This document shows, piece by piece, positions 44,357 to 53,901 of a stretch of DNA of 64,000 nt (positions within the stretch are counted from its first letter, which is position 1; each line of letters begins with the position of its first letter). A program made the position numbers and the translations under genes. Where the stretch lies: assembly GCF_014193845.1 (NCBI RefSeq), contig NZ_JACHZX010000007.1:1-64000 (forward strand), given 5' to 3'. Below the pieces are notes generated by a model. The model saw nothing but the letters and a program-made list of their open reading frames with translations. It was not told the origin of the DNA and did no database searches. The DNA is from Sphingomonas sp. BK345 (GTDB taxonomy: Bacteria > Pseudomonadota > Alphaproteobacteria > Sphingomonadales > Sphingomonadaceae).

Positions 44357-45184
44357 TCACTGAGGCGCGGCCGGCCTTCGCTTTGTACGGCTCCGCCTTC
44401 TCGTCGGCTTCTCTGCTGCAAGCCGTATCCATGTCGGCGCATGATCGCTGGTCTTCTCCCAGCCACGAACATGCCTGTCGACCTGCGCGTCTTCCAGCCG
44501 CTCGGCGAGCGACGGGCTGAGCAGCAGATGGTCGATCCGGAGACCCGCATCCCGGCCGTACGCATTCCGAAAATAGTCCCAGAACGTGTAGATCGTCTCG
44601 TCCGGGTGGAGCGTACGGAGCGAGTCCGTCCAGCCCTGGTCGATCAGGCGTGCGTACAGAGCTCTCACCTCAGGGGCGAAGAGGGCGTCGTTGGCCCAGC
44701 GCTCCGGTTTGTAGACGTCAGCGTCCGTCGGCATGACGTTGAAGTCACCGGCGAGAACGACCGGCAGCCCGCTCGCGAGCAGGGTCGCCGCGTGCTCGAT
44801 CAGCTTCTCGAACCACGCAAGCTTGTAATCGAACTTGGGACCGGGCCGCGGGTTGCCGTTCGGCAGGTAGAGCCCGCCGATGATGACGCCGTTCACCGCA
44901 GCCTCGATGTAGCGGCTCTGCGTGGGGTCGGGATCGTCCGGCAGTCCGCGTCTCGTCTCGAGGATCTCGCCGACCCGGCTGAGGATGGCGACGCCGTTCC
45001 AGCTTTTCTGACCGTGCCAGACCGCATCGTAGCCAAGGTCCCGGATGGCGGTCTCGGGAAACTTCTCCTGCGGCGCCTTCAGCTCCTGCAGGCAGACGAC
45101 GTCCGGCTCCTCCTCCTCAAGCCATCGCAGCAGCACGGGCAGGCGGCCGTTCACCCCGTTCACGTTGTAGGTGGCGACCTTCAT
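44357..45184 (-). CDS. xthA: Exodeoxyribonuclease III
   Basis: 275 residues. Family motifs in order: TYNVNGVNGRLP, LQELKAPQEKFP (metal Glu), LAGDFNVMPTDADVY, RIDHLLLSPSL and TSDHAPTWI (catalytic Asp-His). It cleaves AP sites and trims 3' ends in base-excision repair. A basic tail (RRRSRTKRRP) extends beyond the usual end. The stop of the upstream pirin gene is only a few bases away, so they may be cotranscribed. Confidence 0.92.
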   Translation of the reverse strand: MKVATYNVNGVNGRLPVLLRWLEEEEPDVVCLQELKAPQEKFPETAIRDLGYDAVWHGQKSWNGVAILSRVGEILETRRGLPDDPDPTQSRYIEAAVNGVIIGGLYLPNGNPRPGPKFDYKLAWFEKLIEHAATLLASGLPVVLAGDFNVMPTDADVYKPERWANDALFAPEVRALYARLIDQGWTDSLRTLHPDETIYTFWDYFRNAYGRDAGLRIDHLLLSPSLAERLEDAQVDRHVRGWEKTSDHAPTWIRLAAEKPTRRRSRTKRRPAAPQ

Positions 45185-45200
45185 GCGCGTGCCGTCGTCC

Positions 45201-46082
45201 TTACCCGCCTACGCCGACCAGCGGTCCGGTGCCGTTGAACCGGCCGGCCTGATAGTCGCGTACGGCTTCACTAATCTCTTCCCGCGTGTTCATCACGAAC
45301 GGTCCATGCGCTATCACCGGCTCCCTGATGGGATCGGCGTGGCCGAACAGCAGCGTAGCCTCGGACATCGCTTCGATCCCGACCGCCGCTCCGTCATCGT
45401 TGAGCGTCACAAGGTGCCACTGATCGACCGGGATTCCCGCGACCGCGATCGTGCCGGAAACTACGTAGAGGAATACGCTACGAACCGGTGGTGCTGGCAG
45501 CTTCACGTTCGCGCCTGATGCCAGATGCACGGTGGACATGAACACGTCCGTCAGCGACCGGATAGGTCCTGTGACGCCCTCGTAGGCGCCGGACACCAGC
45601 CGCAGCGTGCCGCTGCCCTCGGCGAGGGTAATTGCCGGGATCTCATCCGCCTGGACACCGGTATAGGCCGGCTGCGTCATCTTCAGCCGTGCCGGCAGGT
45701 TCACCCAGAGCTGGAGGATCTCCAAAGAGCCGCCCTGACGCTTGAAAGACGGCGGCGACACCTCTGCGTGGATCAGCCCCGACCCGGCGGTCATCCACTG
45801 CACGCCGCCGGCCTCGATCACGCTCTGGTGGCCGCCGGTGTCGTGATGCGCTAGATTGCCGGTCAGGATGAAGGTCACCGTCTCGAACCCGCGATGCGGA
45901 TGCGGACCGAACGGCAGACCGTTGTTGCCCGGCGGATAGGTCTGCGGGCCGTGATGGTTGAGGAAGAGGAACGGGTCGACCTGCGCGAGGTCTGCGCTGG
46001 GCACCGGTCGGCGGGTCGTCAGATCAGCGATGTCATCGCGTTGGGCGAAATACGCTTGTGCCACGCTGCGCAACGTCATCAT
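45201..46082 (-). CDS. Pirin-like bicupin
   Basis: 293 residues. The first cupin carries PHPHRGFETVTFILTGNLAHHD and WMTAGSGLIHAEVSP, which provide the three His and one Glu that bind iron in pirins. A second cupin follows. Some pirins are quercetinases or redox sensors; which applies here is not visible. Starts at 46082 or 46079 are both possible (MMT). It is 16 bases upstream of xthA. Confidence 0.88.
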   Translation of the reverse strand: MMTLRSVAQAYFAQRDDIADLTTRRPVPSADLAQVDPFLFLNHHGPQTYPPGNNGLPFGPHPHRGFETVTFILTGNLAHHDTGGHQSVIEAGGVQWMTAGSGLIHAEVSPPSFKRQGGSLEILQLWVNLPARLKMTQPAYTGVQADEIPAITLAEGSGTLRLVSGAYEGVTGPIRSLTDVFMSTVHLASGANVKLPAPPVRSVFLYVVSGTIAVAGIPVDQWHLVTLNDDGAAVGIEAMSEATLLFGHADPIREPVIAHGPFVMNTREEISEAVRDYQAGRFNGTGPLVGVGG

Positions 46083-46313
46083 CTTCTCCGTCTCGGCTCA
46101 GCGGATCGAAACGGTCGAACGACACGTCCGCTCCGCTCCTGGCACGTGAGAACAATGACGGGCCAAGCTGGCAGATGCGGCTGGGAAATGGATGATTGAC
46201 TGGAGCTACTTCACACCTGAACTCGTCTCGGTAGCCCAGAACTGAACAGCGAGTGTGACCCGAGCAGCTCGATCACTGGACAACCAAAAATGCGCGCTCG
46301 CTAGAGCGCGGGG

Positions 46314-46874
46314 ATGACCACCACATCCTCTGAGCGAAGCGCGGACGCGCACGCCGATACGATTGCCTTGGCCGCGGAGTTGACGACCGCATGGCTCACC
46401 AATCCGCACACGCGTGCAGGCTCGGCTGAAGTGCTCGCTTCTCTGACCTCGATGCACGAGGCTGTGTCGGGCTTGTCCAGTCCTGCCCCAGCCAAGGACG
46501 TCGCGTCCGCGGTTGAGAACGTGCCGGCGGTGTCCGTGCGCAAGTCCCTCGCCGATCCGAACCGCATCATCAGCATGATTGACGGCAAGCCGTACGCCAG
46601 CCTGAAACGCCATCTCGCCAGCCACGGGCTCACGGCCGCCGAGTACCGTGCGCGCTTCAACTTCAAGGCCGATTACCCGATGGTGGCACCGGGCTACAGT
46701 GAGCGGCGTCGCTCGCATGCAAATCAGATCGGGCTGGGGCGAAAGGCGGCGGCCGCTGTAGAGGGCGTCGGCGCTGCCATCGAGCAGGTGGCCGAGGAGG
46801 TCGTCGGCAACGTGGAGGAGGGCGGCAGAGCCGCGCTCGCCGCCGCACGAAAGACCCTTGGTATCCGCACTTAA
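46314..46874 (+). CDS. MucR/Ros-family transcriptional regulator lacking zinc-finger cysteines
   Basis: 186 residues. VPAVSVRKSLADPNRIISMIDGKPYASLKRHLASHGLTAAEYR corresponds to the MucR DNA-binding region and DYPMVAPGYSERRRSHANQIGLG to its end. The finger positions that are Cys in Ros are here Ser and Ile/Asp (ISMIDGK), so no zinc can be bound in the usual way; some Mesorhizobium relatives also lack them and still bind DNA. A helical C-terminal extension of about 50 residues follows. It probably regulates surface polysaccharide or motility genes, as in related bacteria. The 3' end overlaps the convergent HNH gene by 4 bp. Confidence 0.8.
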   Translation: MTTTSSERSADAHADTIALAAELTTAWLTNPHTRAGSAEVLASLTSMHEAVSGLSSPAPAKDVASAVENVPAVSVRKSLADPNRIISMIDGKPYASLKRHLASHGLTAAEYRARFNFKADYPMVAPGYSERRRSHANQIGLGRKAAAAVEGVGAAIEQVAEEVVGNVEEGGRAALAAARKTLGIRT

Positions 46875-47353
46875 GCTCGGTTCGCTATGGGCCTAAGCGA
46901 GCTGACAGCCGGATAAACGATACGACGCCTGGTCAGACGTGGATCCTCGAAGAGGTCGCGCATGGCTCGACGCCGAAACCTGTTCCACCAACGCTGCCAA
47001 CGGTGCTCCGCTGCATCGTGGACCAGGTGACAACGCTGGCAGAGCGCAGCCAGGTTGGAGCGCGCATTGTTGCCGGGATCGTGGTCGAGGTGGGCGCAAG
47101 CGAGCACGACCTTGGTCGTCCGTATCGCCGAGAGTGCGAGATAGCCAGACAGCGCTGTTCGCTTTCCCAGATGCGACCTCCAGCACCCGGCGTCGGCGTC
47201 CCACCATCTGCCATCTCCCAGGTGGATCACCCTTCGTAGGTGAGGGCGACCGCAATGATCGCACCGCGCCCTCGCGCGTTTGAAGCGCACCGACGCCGAC
47301 AGCTGCTCCCAGTCGATCGGGTAGAGCCAGCGGTTCTCGGGACGTATCGGCAT
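46871..47353 (-). CDS. HNH endonuclease
   Basis: 160 residues from the ATG at 47353, where the protein starts MPIRPENRWLYPIDWEQLSA, a common beginning of this family. CDHCGRPH supplies one zinc Cys pair. LACAHLDHDPGNNARSNLAALCQRCHLVHDA contains the H-N-H core and the second Cys pair. It may be a homing-type or phage-type nuclease or a defence nuclease. It stands alone. Confidence 0.82.
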   Translation of the reverse strand: MPIRPENRWLYPIDWEQLSASVRFKRARARCDHCGRPHLRRVIHLGDGRWWDADAGCWRSHLGKRTALSGYLALSAIRTTKVVLACAHLDHDPGNNARSNLAALCQRCHLVHDAAEHRWQRWWNRFRRRAMRDLFEDPRLTRRRIVYPAVSSLRPIANRA

Positions 47354-47402
47354 GTCGATTCTATGAGTCAGCGAGCGCCAGAACAAAAGGGAAAACTGAC
47401 GC

Positions 47403-47579
47403 ATGACGCAGGAGCAGCTGGACTTGATTGCCGCTGTTGTGAGCCGGACACCTGACTGGATCCGCCGGGATCTGTCATCCACCGAACCTGCGTTAAGGCA
47501 AAGAGCAGAGGAAGCGCTCGCCGCTATGCTCGCTGCAGCAATCGGCGGTCGTCAAACGAGGAGGGACGGCAGGAACTGA
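47403..47579 (+). CDS. 58-residue sphingomonad-type protein (DUF6771-like)
   Basis: Encodes MTQEQLDLIAAVVSRTPDWI and then RRDLSSTEPALRQRAEEALA, ending in a basic tail. An AAAAGGGAAAA stretch lies before the ATG. The WIRxDL and RxxAEExLAAM pattern matches a small Sphingomonadaceae family that I remember as DUF6771; that name is from memory. Function unknown. It is divergent from the HNH gene. Confidence 0.6.
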   Translation: MTQEQLDLIAAVVSRTPDWIRRDLSSTEPALRQRAEEALAAMLAAAIGGRQTRRDGRN

Positions 47580-47673
47580 GAAGCACCTCGTATTGCGTGG
47601 TCGGTACAGGCGCAAACATATGCGCAAGAAAGGGGATAGGATATCGATATGGATATCCTAGCCGAAGTCGATC

Positions 47674-48294
47674 TCAGGCGACGCCTATTACAGCGGTGAG
47701 CGGGTCGCCTCGTCGTCCGTCAGCAAGGGCCTCGATTGAGCTACTTCGGAAGCCCGCGCGCTCCAGGTACAACGCGATCAGTGCGGCGTGCCCGGCTGGA
47801 TCGAGCCCGCGCCAGATCGCCACGGCCTTCGCCGGAAAGCAGCGGTTCGAGAAGCTGACGATGAATGGCGCGCCCTCGCCCAGCGTGCGGTGCACCTCCG
47901 CGAAGACGTCGATAGGCCGCTGCAGGTATTGGACGCCGACACAGCAGAGGGCGGCATCGAACATGGCGGTGGCGAGCGGCAGGGCGGGATCGCGGTTCAG
48001 GTCTTGGACGAACCATCGATCGAGCTGTGGATTGGCGGAGAGTTCGCGCTCGTTCATGCCGTGGCCTACGACCTCGGCGTAGGTGCGATCGTCCGGCAGG
48101 TGGCTGACCCTGCTCGACATGAGGTCGAGGACGCGGCCCTGCTCGGGCAGCAGCTCCCGATAGCGGGCCGTCAGCGCGGCAACCGCGCCCTCGTCAATGT
48201 GCGTGACAAGCCGGGGCAGGGCGTAGAAGGCGAGGTCGTCACCTTCGTCTTGGCGAGCAAAGGCCTCGGCGGGGAGATCGGCGTCATCGGCCAT
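47674..48294 (-). CDS. Methyltransferase-like protein downstream of the AttEFGH-like genes
   Basis: 206 residues from the ATG at 48294, 5 bases after the AttH-like stop. VLDLMSSRVSHLPDD replaces motif I of class I methyltransferases (the usual Gly-rich motif is degenerate). MFDAALCCVGVQYLQRPIDVFAEVHRTL and FIVSFSNRCFP are methyltransferase-like motif IV/V parts. It may be an inactive or altered methyltransferase. It closes the operon. Confidence 0.7.
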   Translation of the reverse strand: MADDADLPAEAFARQDEGDDLAFYALPRLVTHIDEGAVAALTARYRELLPEQGRVLDLMSSRVSHLPDDRTYAEVVGHGMNERELSANPQLDRWFVQDLNRDPALPLATAMFDAALCCVGVQYLQRPIDVFAEVHRTLGEGAPFIVSFSNRCFPAKAVAIWRGLDPAGHAALIALYLERAGFRSSSIEALADGRRGDPLTAVIGVA

Positions 48295-48299
48295 CGTGA

Positions 48300-49363
48300 T
48301 CACATCCTTAGCGCCTGATCGTAACCGGTGAGTTCGAGGTAGCCGCGGCCGCGGGTCGTCCGCACCGCCCCTTCCCAATAGACCGGCAGACCGCTTCGCC
48401 GAGCGTCGAGTTCCTGCGCGGCGAACATCGGCGTAAGGCGCCAGCGCACGACCCGGCCGTCTACGCGGACGCTCACTTCCTGCGACACCGGGTAGACCGC
48501 GCCGGTGGCGCTGCTGCGCCACGTCGCCAAGGGTCTGAACGCGACGTCGCGAGGTCCCAGCGTGCTGATGGCGCCGTCGGGCGCCGCAGCGAACCGCCGG
48601 CCCACAGTGTGCCGCCGCCTTTGCGACGGATGCGAAATGCCATCAGGGCAGAGCCGTCGTCGAAGTTGAGCCCGGTCCAGTCCCAACCCTGCGCCTCAGG
48701 GGCGAGGTAGTCCGACGACCACTCCCGGTCGAGCCACGCCTCGCCCGTGACAGCGACATCGCGGTCGTTGCGTCGTACGCGCCCAGAGACGCGCAGGTGC
48801 GGCACCGAGTAATAGTAGCTCGCCTGCTCGGGGCGCGGGCCCTTGCGGCTGTACCCTCGCGCGCCTTGTGGCAGCGGCGGCTGCGTCGGCTGGAAGGCGA
48901 GCGCCAGGGTGAAGTCGGTTGCGGCGACGCGGGTGGCCCAGTGTCCGTCCGGCGCATGGCGCAGTCGCCAGTCGCGGATGCGGATGTCGGCGTCACCGGT
49001 TCGCGCCGCTGCCAGGCCGAAGCCCTCGCGCGCGGCGCGCTCGCCGTGGCGCAGGCGGCGGGTCGATGGATCGGACAGCGCGGCGTGCGCGAACAGCACC
49101 TGGCTCGCGGTGAAGCGGCTCGGGTTGCGTCCATCAACGGGCGGTCGGGTGCGGAAGAAAGTGACCTGGAAGCCGAGATCCTCTCCCGCCTCGGTGCGCA
49201 GCCACCCGGTGACGTACCACCATTCGGTACGGAACGCCGGGTGTGCACCGTGATCAGCGGGGAAGGCGAGCGTGATCCCCGGGCGCACTACAGGGTAGCG
49301 AGCGATCGCAGGTGCCGCGACAGCGATCGCTGCCAAGCCGCCTGCAAGCAGCGTTCGCATCAC
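48300..49363 (-). pseudogene. AttH/CrtC-like lipocalin-type protein, frameshifted
   Basis: Residues 1-20 look like a signal peptide (LLAGGLAAIAVAAPAIARYP). RTEWWYVTGWLRTEAGEDLGFQVTFFRTR and EAWLDREWSSDYLAPEAQGWDWTGL are typical of the AttH/carotenoid-hydratase-like family (PF07143). After LWAGGSLR the frame is lost near 48585-48600. The family's second half continues in another frame (TWRSSATGAVYPVSQEVSVRVDGRVVRWRLTPMFAAQELD) to the stop at 48300. A one-base deletion would explain it. It overlaps the permease stop by 4 bp, so it is the third gene of an operon. Confidence 0.75.
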
Positions 49364-51888
49364 CAGTCCTCCCTTACGGATTGCACGGCATCTTTCGCGG
49401 TCGCACGGCGACCGGCGAGCACGGCGGTTACGGCCGCGGCGCCAGTCAGCGCCGCTGCTACGCCAAGCAGCGTGCCCACCGGCACCTGCGTTGTCATGGT
49501 CCAGTTGAAGGATTGCGGGTTGATCACATGGATCAGCACCTGTGCGAGGATCAGACCCAGCCCGATCCCGGCGAGTGCGCCGGTCATGCCGACCAGAGCG
49601 CCCTCGGTCGCGAGCATGGCGCTGAGCTGCCCGCGCGTCAGGCCCAGGTGGCGGAGCATGCCGAACTCGCGCTCGCGCGCGATCGTCTGCGCCGACATGG
49701 TCGCGGCCACGCCCGCGAGACCAACCAGGATCGCTACCGCCTCCAGAAGGTATGTGACCGCGAAGCTGCGATCGAAGAGCGTCAGCGCCATTCGCCGCAG
49801 CGTCGCTGGCTGCGTTATCTCCACTTGCCGGCGAAGGTCGGCCGGCAACCGCTCCGCCATGGCCTTGCCTACGATATCTGCATCGCTGCCGGACGAGATC
49901 ATGACCGACACCTCATCGCGCCCCTCGTCGCCGGTCAGCCTCTGATAATCCGTCTCGTCGACCAGTACGGCGCCGGCCTGGCGACCGTAGTCACGCCACA
50001 CGCCAGCGATCATGAACCGAGTTCCGCCGTCGAGGGGCAGGGTGATCGTCTCACCTGGTTCCCAGCCGTAGAGCCGTTGCGCCGGCTCGGACACCCAGAC
50101 CGGCAGCGCCGCGGTCGGCATCGTGGGAGCGCGCTCGATCAGGACAAGGAGGGGATCACGACCATCGCGCTCAGGCCGCGCGATCAGGCTGACGGGTGGA
50201 CGGTCCGCTGCGATCGTCAGAGGCAGTTGTCGGCTGAAGGCTAGGTGTCCGACGCCGGGCGTCGCGGCGAGACGCGCGCGAGTGGCAGGGTCGAAGCTCG
50301 CGCCGGCATTGGTGCGCAGATAAAGGTCGGCGCCGAGAACCTGACCGAGCCACGTGTCTACGGCTCCCCGGAAGCTGGTCACCATCGTCACCATGGCGAT
50401 CATCAGTGCGGTGGATGCGACGATCCCGCACAGCGCGGTCGCGGCTTCAGCGGGCGCACCGTACAGGTGTCGCACGGCAAGCTGCGATGGCACGCTTCCC
50501 ACCATACGCTTCGCCAGCGGCTGAAGGATGGTCCGCGCGAACCACGGCACGCCGGCAACGCCGCCGGCCAGCATGAGCGCCATGCCGAGAAAGCCGAACA
50601 AGGGGAGGCCGCTCACCGTAGGCAGCAGGGCCGCGGCCGCGCCCGCGGCGAGGAGCAGGGCCGCAGGCCACCACAAGGCAGGCCGACGCGGGTCGAGGAC
50701 GTCACCGGCGTTCTTCAGCGCGGCGGCAGGTGCGGCGCGCGCCGCGGCGCGCGCCGGGATCGCGCTGCCGAGCACGGCGGCTGACAATCCCAGCGCGAAG
50801 AAGCTCGCCGCGGCGACCGGCTGGAAGACGACGCGCGTCCTTGCGCCTCCGAAGTAGCCTGCGCCAAGATCGCCGCCGAACCAGTGCAGCGCCGCCCAGG
50901 CGAGCCCATAGCCGCCGACGAGTCCCGCGAGCGCACTGACGATGCCGATCGCCACGCCTTCCACGATGACCGCCGCGATGACGCCGCTGCGGGACAGGCC
51001 GAGCGTGCGGAGCAGGGCGAAGGCGCGTTGGCGTCGCGCGACGGCCAGCGACTGTGCCGAGTAGACCAGGAAACCGCCTGTCAGCAGCGCCACGAGCGCC
51101 AGCATGTCGAGGTTGACACGATAGGCTCGCGATAGCGCGGAGCCCTGTGCGCCGCGTGCGGCTTCCGACGACAGGATCGCGTCGGCGGGGAGCAGGCGCG
51201 CGAGCGAGGCCTCCGCTACCGCGCGGTCCGACAGGCGCAGGTCGATCCGATCGATCCTGCCGAGCCGCCCGAAGCGCCACTGAGCCGCAGCGATGTCGAT
51301 TACTCCGAGCGCGGCCTCCGCGTCCGCGCTAGGCAGCGTACCGGCGATATGCAGGGGCACGGCACGACCGTTCGCCGTCACGGTCACGCGGTCGCCCACG
51401 GCAACGTGAGCCTGAGCGAGGGCGGTGCGCGACAGGAACAGCGACGTCTCATCGAAGACGGCGTCGCTGCCCGTGTCCGGTCCGCGCGGTGCGATGCCGA
51501 CGAGCGACGGCGTCACCGAGCCCGCGCGCAAGACATCCAGGCCTAGCAGCGTCAGCTTGGCGCCTCCGATCCTTGCATCCAGCCGTACGACGGGACTGGC
51601 GTCGAGCACGCCCGCGGCGCCGGCCACGCGCGGGTAGAGCCGCTCATCGACGCCGAGCGGGCTCGTCGCGCGCACGGACAGTTCGGCGGCGCCGCTCACG
51701 CCGCGAACGGCCCCGTCGAACGAGGCCAGCGCCGAGCCGTTGACGAGATGGACGGCGAATCCGAGCGCTACACCCACGGCGATCGCGACCGCGGTCGTGA
51801 GGAAGCGGGCGGGGTGGAAGCGCCACTCCCCGCCGATCAGCCAGCCGAGCGCCAGTCGTGCTGACAGGAGGCCGGGCTCAGCGGCCAC
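49360..51888 (-). CDS. FtsX-type ABC transporter permease (AttF/AttG-like)
   Basis: 842 residues. It has an N-terminal helix, a large periplasmic domain, then FtsX-like membrane blocks near residues 260-400 (LALVALLTGGFLVYSAQSLAVARRQRAFALLRTLGLSRSGVI) and 720-840 (AVAILVGLAGVAATMSAQTIAREREFGMLRHLGLTRGQLSAMLATEGALVG). This is the MacB/LolC/YbbP type of permease that works with a cytoplasmic ATPase to move lipids or proteins out of the inner membrane. The start overlaps the ATPase gene by 11 bp. Confidence 0.85.
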   Translation of the reverse strand: MAAEPGLLSARLALGWLIGGEWRFHPARFLTTAVAIAVGVALGFAVHLVNGSALASFDGAVRGVSGAAELSVRATSPLGVDERLYPRVAGAAGVLDASPVVRLDARIGGAKLTLLGLDVLRAGSVTPSLVGIAPRGPDTGSDAVFDETSLFLSRTALAQAHVAVGDRVTVTANGRAVPLHIAGTLPSADAEAALGVIDIAAAQWRFGRLGRIDRIDLRLSDRAVAEASLARLLPADAILSSEAARGAQGSALSRAYRVNLDMLALVALLTGGFLVYSAQSLAVARRQRAFALLRTLGLSRSGVIAAVIVEGVAIGIVSALAGLVGGYGLAWAALHWFGGDLGAGYFGGARTRVVFQPVAAASFFALGLSAAVLGSAIPARAAARAAPAAALKNAGDVLDPRRPALWWPAALLLAAGAAAALLPTVSGLPLFGFLGMALMLAGGVAGVPWFARTILQPLAKRMVGSVPSQLAVRHLYGAPAEAATALCGIVASTALMIAMVTMVTSFRGAVDTWLGQVLGADLYLRTNAGASFDPATRARLAATPGVGHLAFSRQLPLTIAADRPPVSLIARPERDGRDPLLVLIERAPTMPTAALPVWVSEPAQRLYGWEPGETITLPLDGGTRFMIAGVWRDYGRQAGAVLVDETDYQRLTGDEGRDEVSVMISSGSDADIVGKAMAERLPADLRRQVEITQPATLRRMALTLFDRSFAVTYLLEAVAILVGLAGVAATMSAQTIAREREFGMLRHLGLTRGQLSAMLATEGALVGMTGALAGIGLGLILAQVLIHVINPQSFNWTMTTQVPVGTLLGVAAALTGAAAVTAVLAGRRATAKDAVQSVREDW

Positions 51889-52564
51889 GTCGCTCCACCA
51901 ACCCTTCCGCGCGAAGCGTCAGCACCCGATCGGCGATCGCGGCGCTCGCGTCCGAGTGCGTGACCATCACGCCGGCTGCACCATTTTCCCGCACGGCGTT
52001 CGCAAACAGGGCGAGCACGCGGGTGGCGGTTTCGGGATCGAGGTTGCCGGTCGGCTCGTCCGCCAGGATCAACGCGGGTCGGTGAACCAACGCTCGAGCG
52101 ATCGCGACCCGCTGGAGTTCGCCGCCAGACAGGTCGCGCGCGTAGCCCTCTCCACGATCGGCCAGGCCGACAGCCGCGAGCATCTCGGCGGCGCGCGCGT
52201 TCGCCGCCGAGCCGTCGGGGAACGTCAGCGCGAGCGGCAGCGCGACGTTCTGCAGGAGCGTAAGATAGGGAAGTATGTGGAAGGCCTGAAACACGAAGCC
52301 GATGCGCTCTCGTCGCAGCCGGGTCCGTGCCGTCTCGGTCAGCGAGCCCAGCACCGTGCCGCCGATCGCGACAGATCCCTCGTCGGCCTCGTCTAGGCCG
52401 GCGAGAATGTTCAGCAGCGTCGACTTGCCCACCCCCGACTCACCGATGATTGCGACGAGCTCGCCGGCTGCCACCTGGAGGTTCAGCGACTGAAACAATC
52501 GTCGCGGCCCGGGTACCGACTTGGCGAGTCCATGGACGTCGAGGAGGATCGTCTGCTCGGTCAT
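51878..52564 (-). CDS. ABC transporter ATP-binding protein (LolD/MacB/AttE-like)
   Basis: 228 residues from the ATG at 52564. Walker A is IGESGVGKSTLLN, the signature is LSGGELQRVAIARAL, Walker B is ALILADEPTGNLD and the H-loop is VMVTHSD. Belongs to the group of ATPases that serve FtsX/MacB-type permeases. First gene of the operon. Confidence 0.9.
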   Translation of the reverse strand: MTEQTILLDVHGLAKSVPGPRRLFQSLNLQVAAGELVAIIGESGVGKSTLLNILAGLDEADEGSVAIGGTVLGSLTETARTRLRRERIGFVFQAFHILPYLTLLQNVALPLALTFPDGSAANARAAEMLAAVGLADRGEGYARDLSGGELQRVAIARALVHRPALILADEPTGNLDPETATRVLALFANAVRENGAAGVMVTHSDASAAIADRVLTLRAEGLVERRGR

Positions 52565-52604
52565 AGGTCCCAAGTGGCGGAGATGCGGCAACGACGCATG
52601 GCGG

Positions 52605-53525
52605 TCACGCGGCCAGCGATGGCGGACCGAAGACCGACCATCCCGTTTGCGCCACCAGCATCTCGAGCCCGCGAACGCCGAGGATCGAGTTGCCGTGCTG
52701 GTCGAGGTTTGGCGACCATGTCGCGATCGCCGCGACCTCTGGCGCCACGGCCAGGATGCCGCCACCCACGCCGCTCTTGGCCGGAAGTCCCACGCGTACC
52801 GCGATGTCGCCTGACGCGTCGTAGTGACCGCACGTCATCATGAGCGCGAGCACGGTTCTGGTCTGACGAGCGCGACAATCCTCCGCGGGATTGTCTGGCG
52901 CAAGGCGTGTTCCGACAAGGAAGCGCCCGGCGCGCGCCAGCCCCTCGACATCGACCGAGATGGCGCACTGTCGAGCGTACGCGTCCATGACGTCGTCGCT
53001 CGAGCCCCCGATGTTGCCGTGGTGACGCATGAAGCTGAGCATCGCCCGGTTCAGGTCGCCGCCTTCGGTGAGGACCGCCTCGTCCAGCTCGACGTCGTCG
53101 CCGGTCTGATCGCGTACCAGGTCAAGCACCGCATCCCTGGCTGCTGCACCGTGCTGCTCCACCAGCATGTCGACGACGACCAACGCGCCTGCATTGATGA
53201 AGGGGTTGCGGGGAAAACCTTCGTTCCTCTCCAGATCAACGAGCGAGTTGAAAGGGTCGCCGGAGGGCTCTTTCCCCACCCTCTCGAACACGCGATCCTC
53301 AAGAGCCCGCAGCGCCAGATCCAACGCAAACACCTTGGCGATGCTCTGTATCGGGAAGCGGTTCGCTGCGCCTGCTGATACGACGACGCCGTCCTTGTGA
53401 GCGATCGCGATGCCGAAGGGCCCAGGTGTCGCATCAGGCACCTTGGCGTCCGCAGCTCCCTCGATCTCGACGGCCTTCCGGTCGATCTCGCCGGCTATGT
53501 CCGCTAGGATCTGCTCTAGGTCCAT
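52605..53525 (-). CDS. glsA: Glutaminase
   Basis: 306 residues from the ATG at 53525. SIAKVFALDLAL carries the catalytic Ser-x-x-Lys of serine-dependent glutaminases. NPFINAGALVVVDML, YARQCAISVDVEGLARAG and KSGVGGGILAVAP are further family motifs. It converts glutamine to glutamate and ammonia in the cytoplasm and may help acid tolerance. It lies just upstream of the ABC operon on the same strand, 40 bases before the ATPase start. Confidence 0.92.
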   Translation of the reverse strand: MDLEQILADIAGEIDRKAVEIEGAADAKVPDATPGPFGIAIAHKDGVVVSAGAANRFPIQSIAKVFALDLALRALEDRVFERVGKEPSGDPFNSLVDLERNEGFPRNPFINAGALVVVDMLVEQHGAAARDAVLDLVRDQTGDDVELDEAVLTEGGDLNRAMLSFMRHHGNIGGSSDDVMDAYARQCAISVDVEGLARAGRFLVGTRLAPDNPAEDCRARQTRTVLALMMTCGHYDASGDIAVRVGLPAKSGVGGGILAVAPEVAAIATWSPNLDQHGNSILGVRGLEMLVAQTGWSVFGPPSLAA

Positions 53526-53901
53526 GTTGTCTTTCTGCCGCCGCGAAACCCTGTGGCTCAGCAACGAGGGGAAAGGAGTTCTGCTCCTTCAGCAGCTGCC
53601 ATCATGTGGAGAGCGCCAGTGAGGCCCAATCCGCTGATCGAGCCGGGCAGATCAGGCCCGCGCAGCCGTCCTTAGCTGATTGGGCTGACCAAGCCGCTCA
53701 ACTCGTCCCAAGGACGCGACAGCAAGCCGAGAGGCGGCTGTCGGTCTGCTTGAGGTATGGGTCAAGCGCACTCATCGGCGCAATTGGTGAGGCTAGGCGG
53801 GGCAGCGAAGCGGCGTCGTTGTCGGGAGCAGTAGGAGTCCTCTTGCCGCGACGAGATGGTACTCAGCTACTACCGTCAAGCTGCGGGTAGGGGGATTACA
53901 G
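53526..53901. other. Intergenic region between divergent glutaminase and SMR genes
   Basis: 376 bases. It holds the second copy of the 23-bp repeat at 53749-53771. A ribosome-binding GGGGGA lies just before the SMR start. No coding frame is supported. Confidence 0.5.
53749..53771. repeat. 23-bp dispersed direct repeat, copy 2
   Basis: Identical over 23 bases to 42824-42846 and in the same orientation. Flanking sequences differ. Confidence 0.8.
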
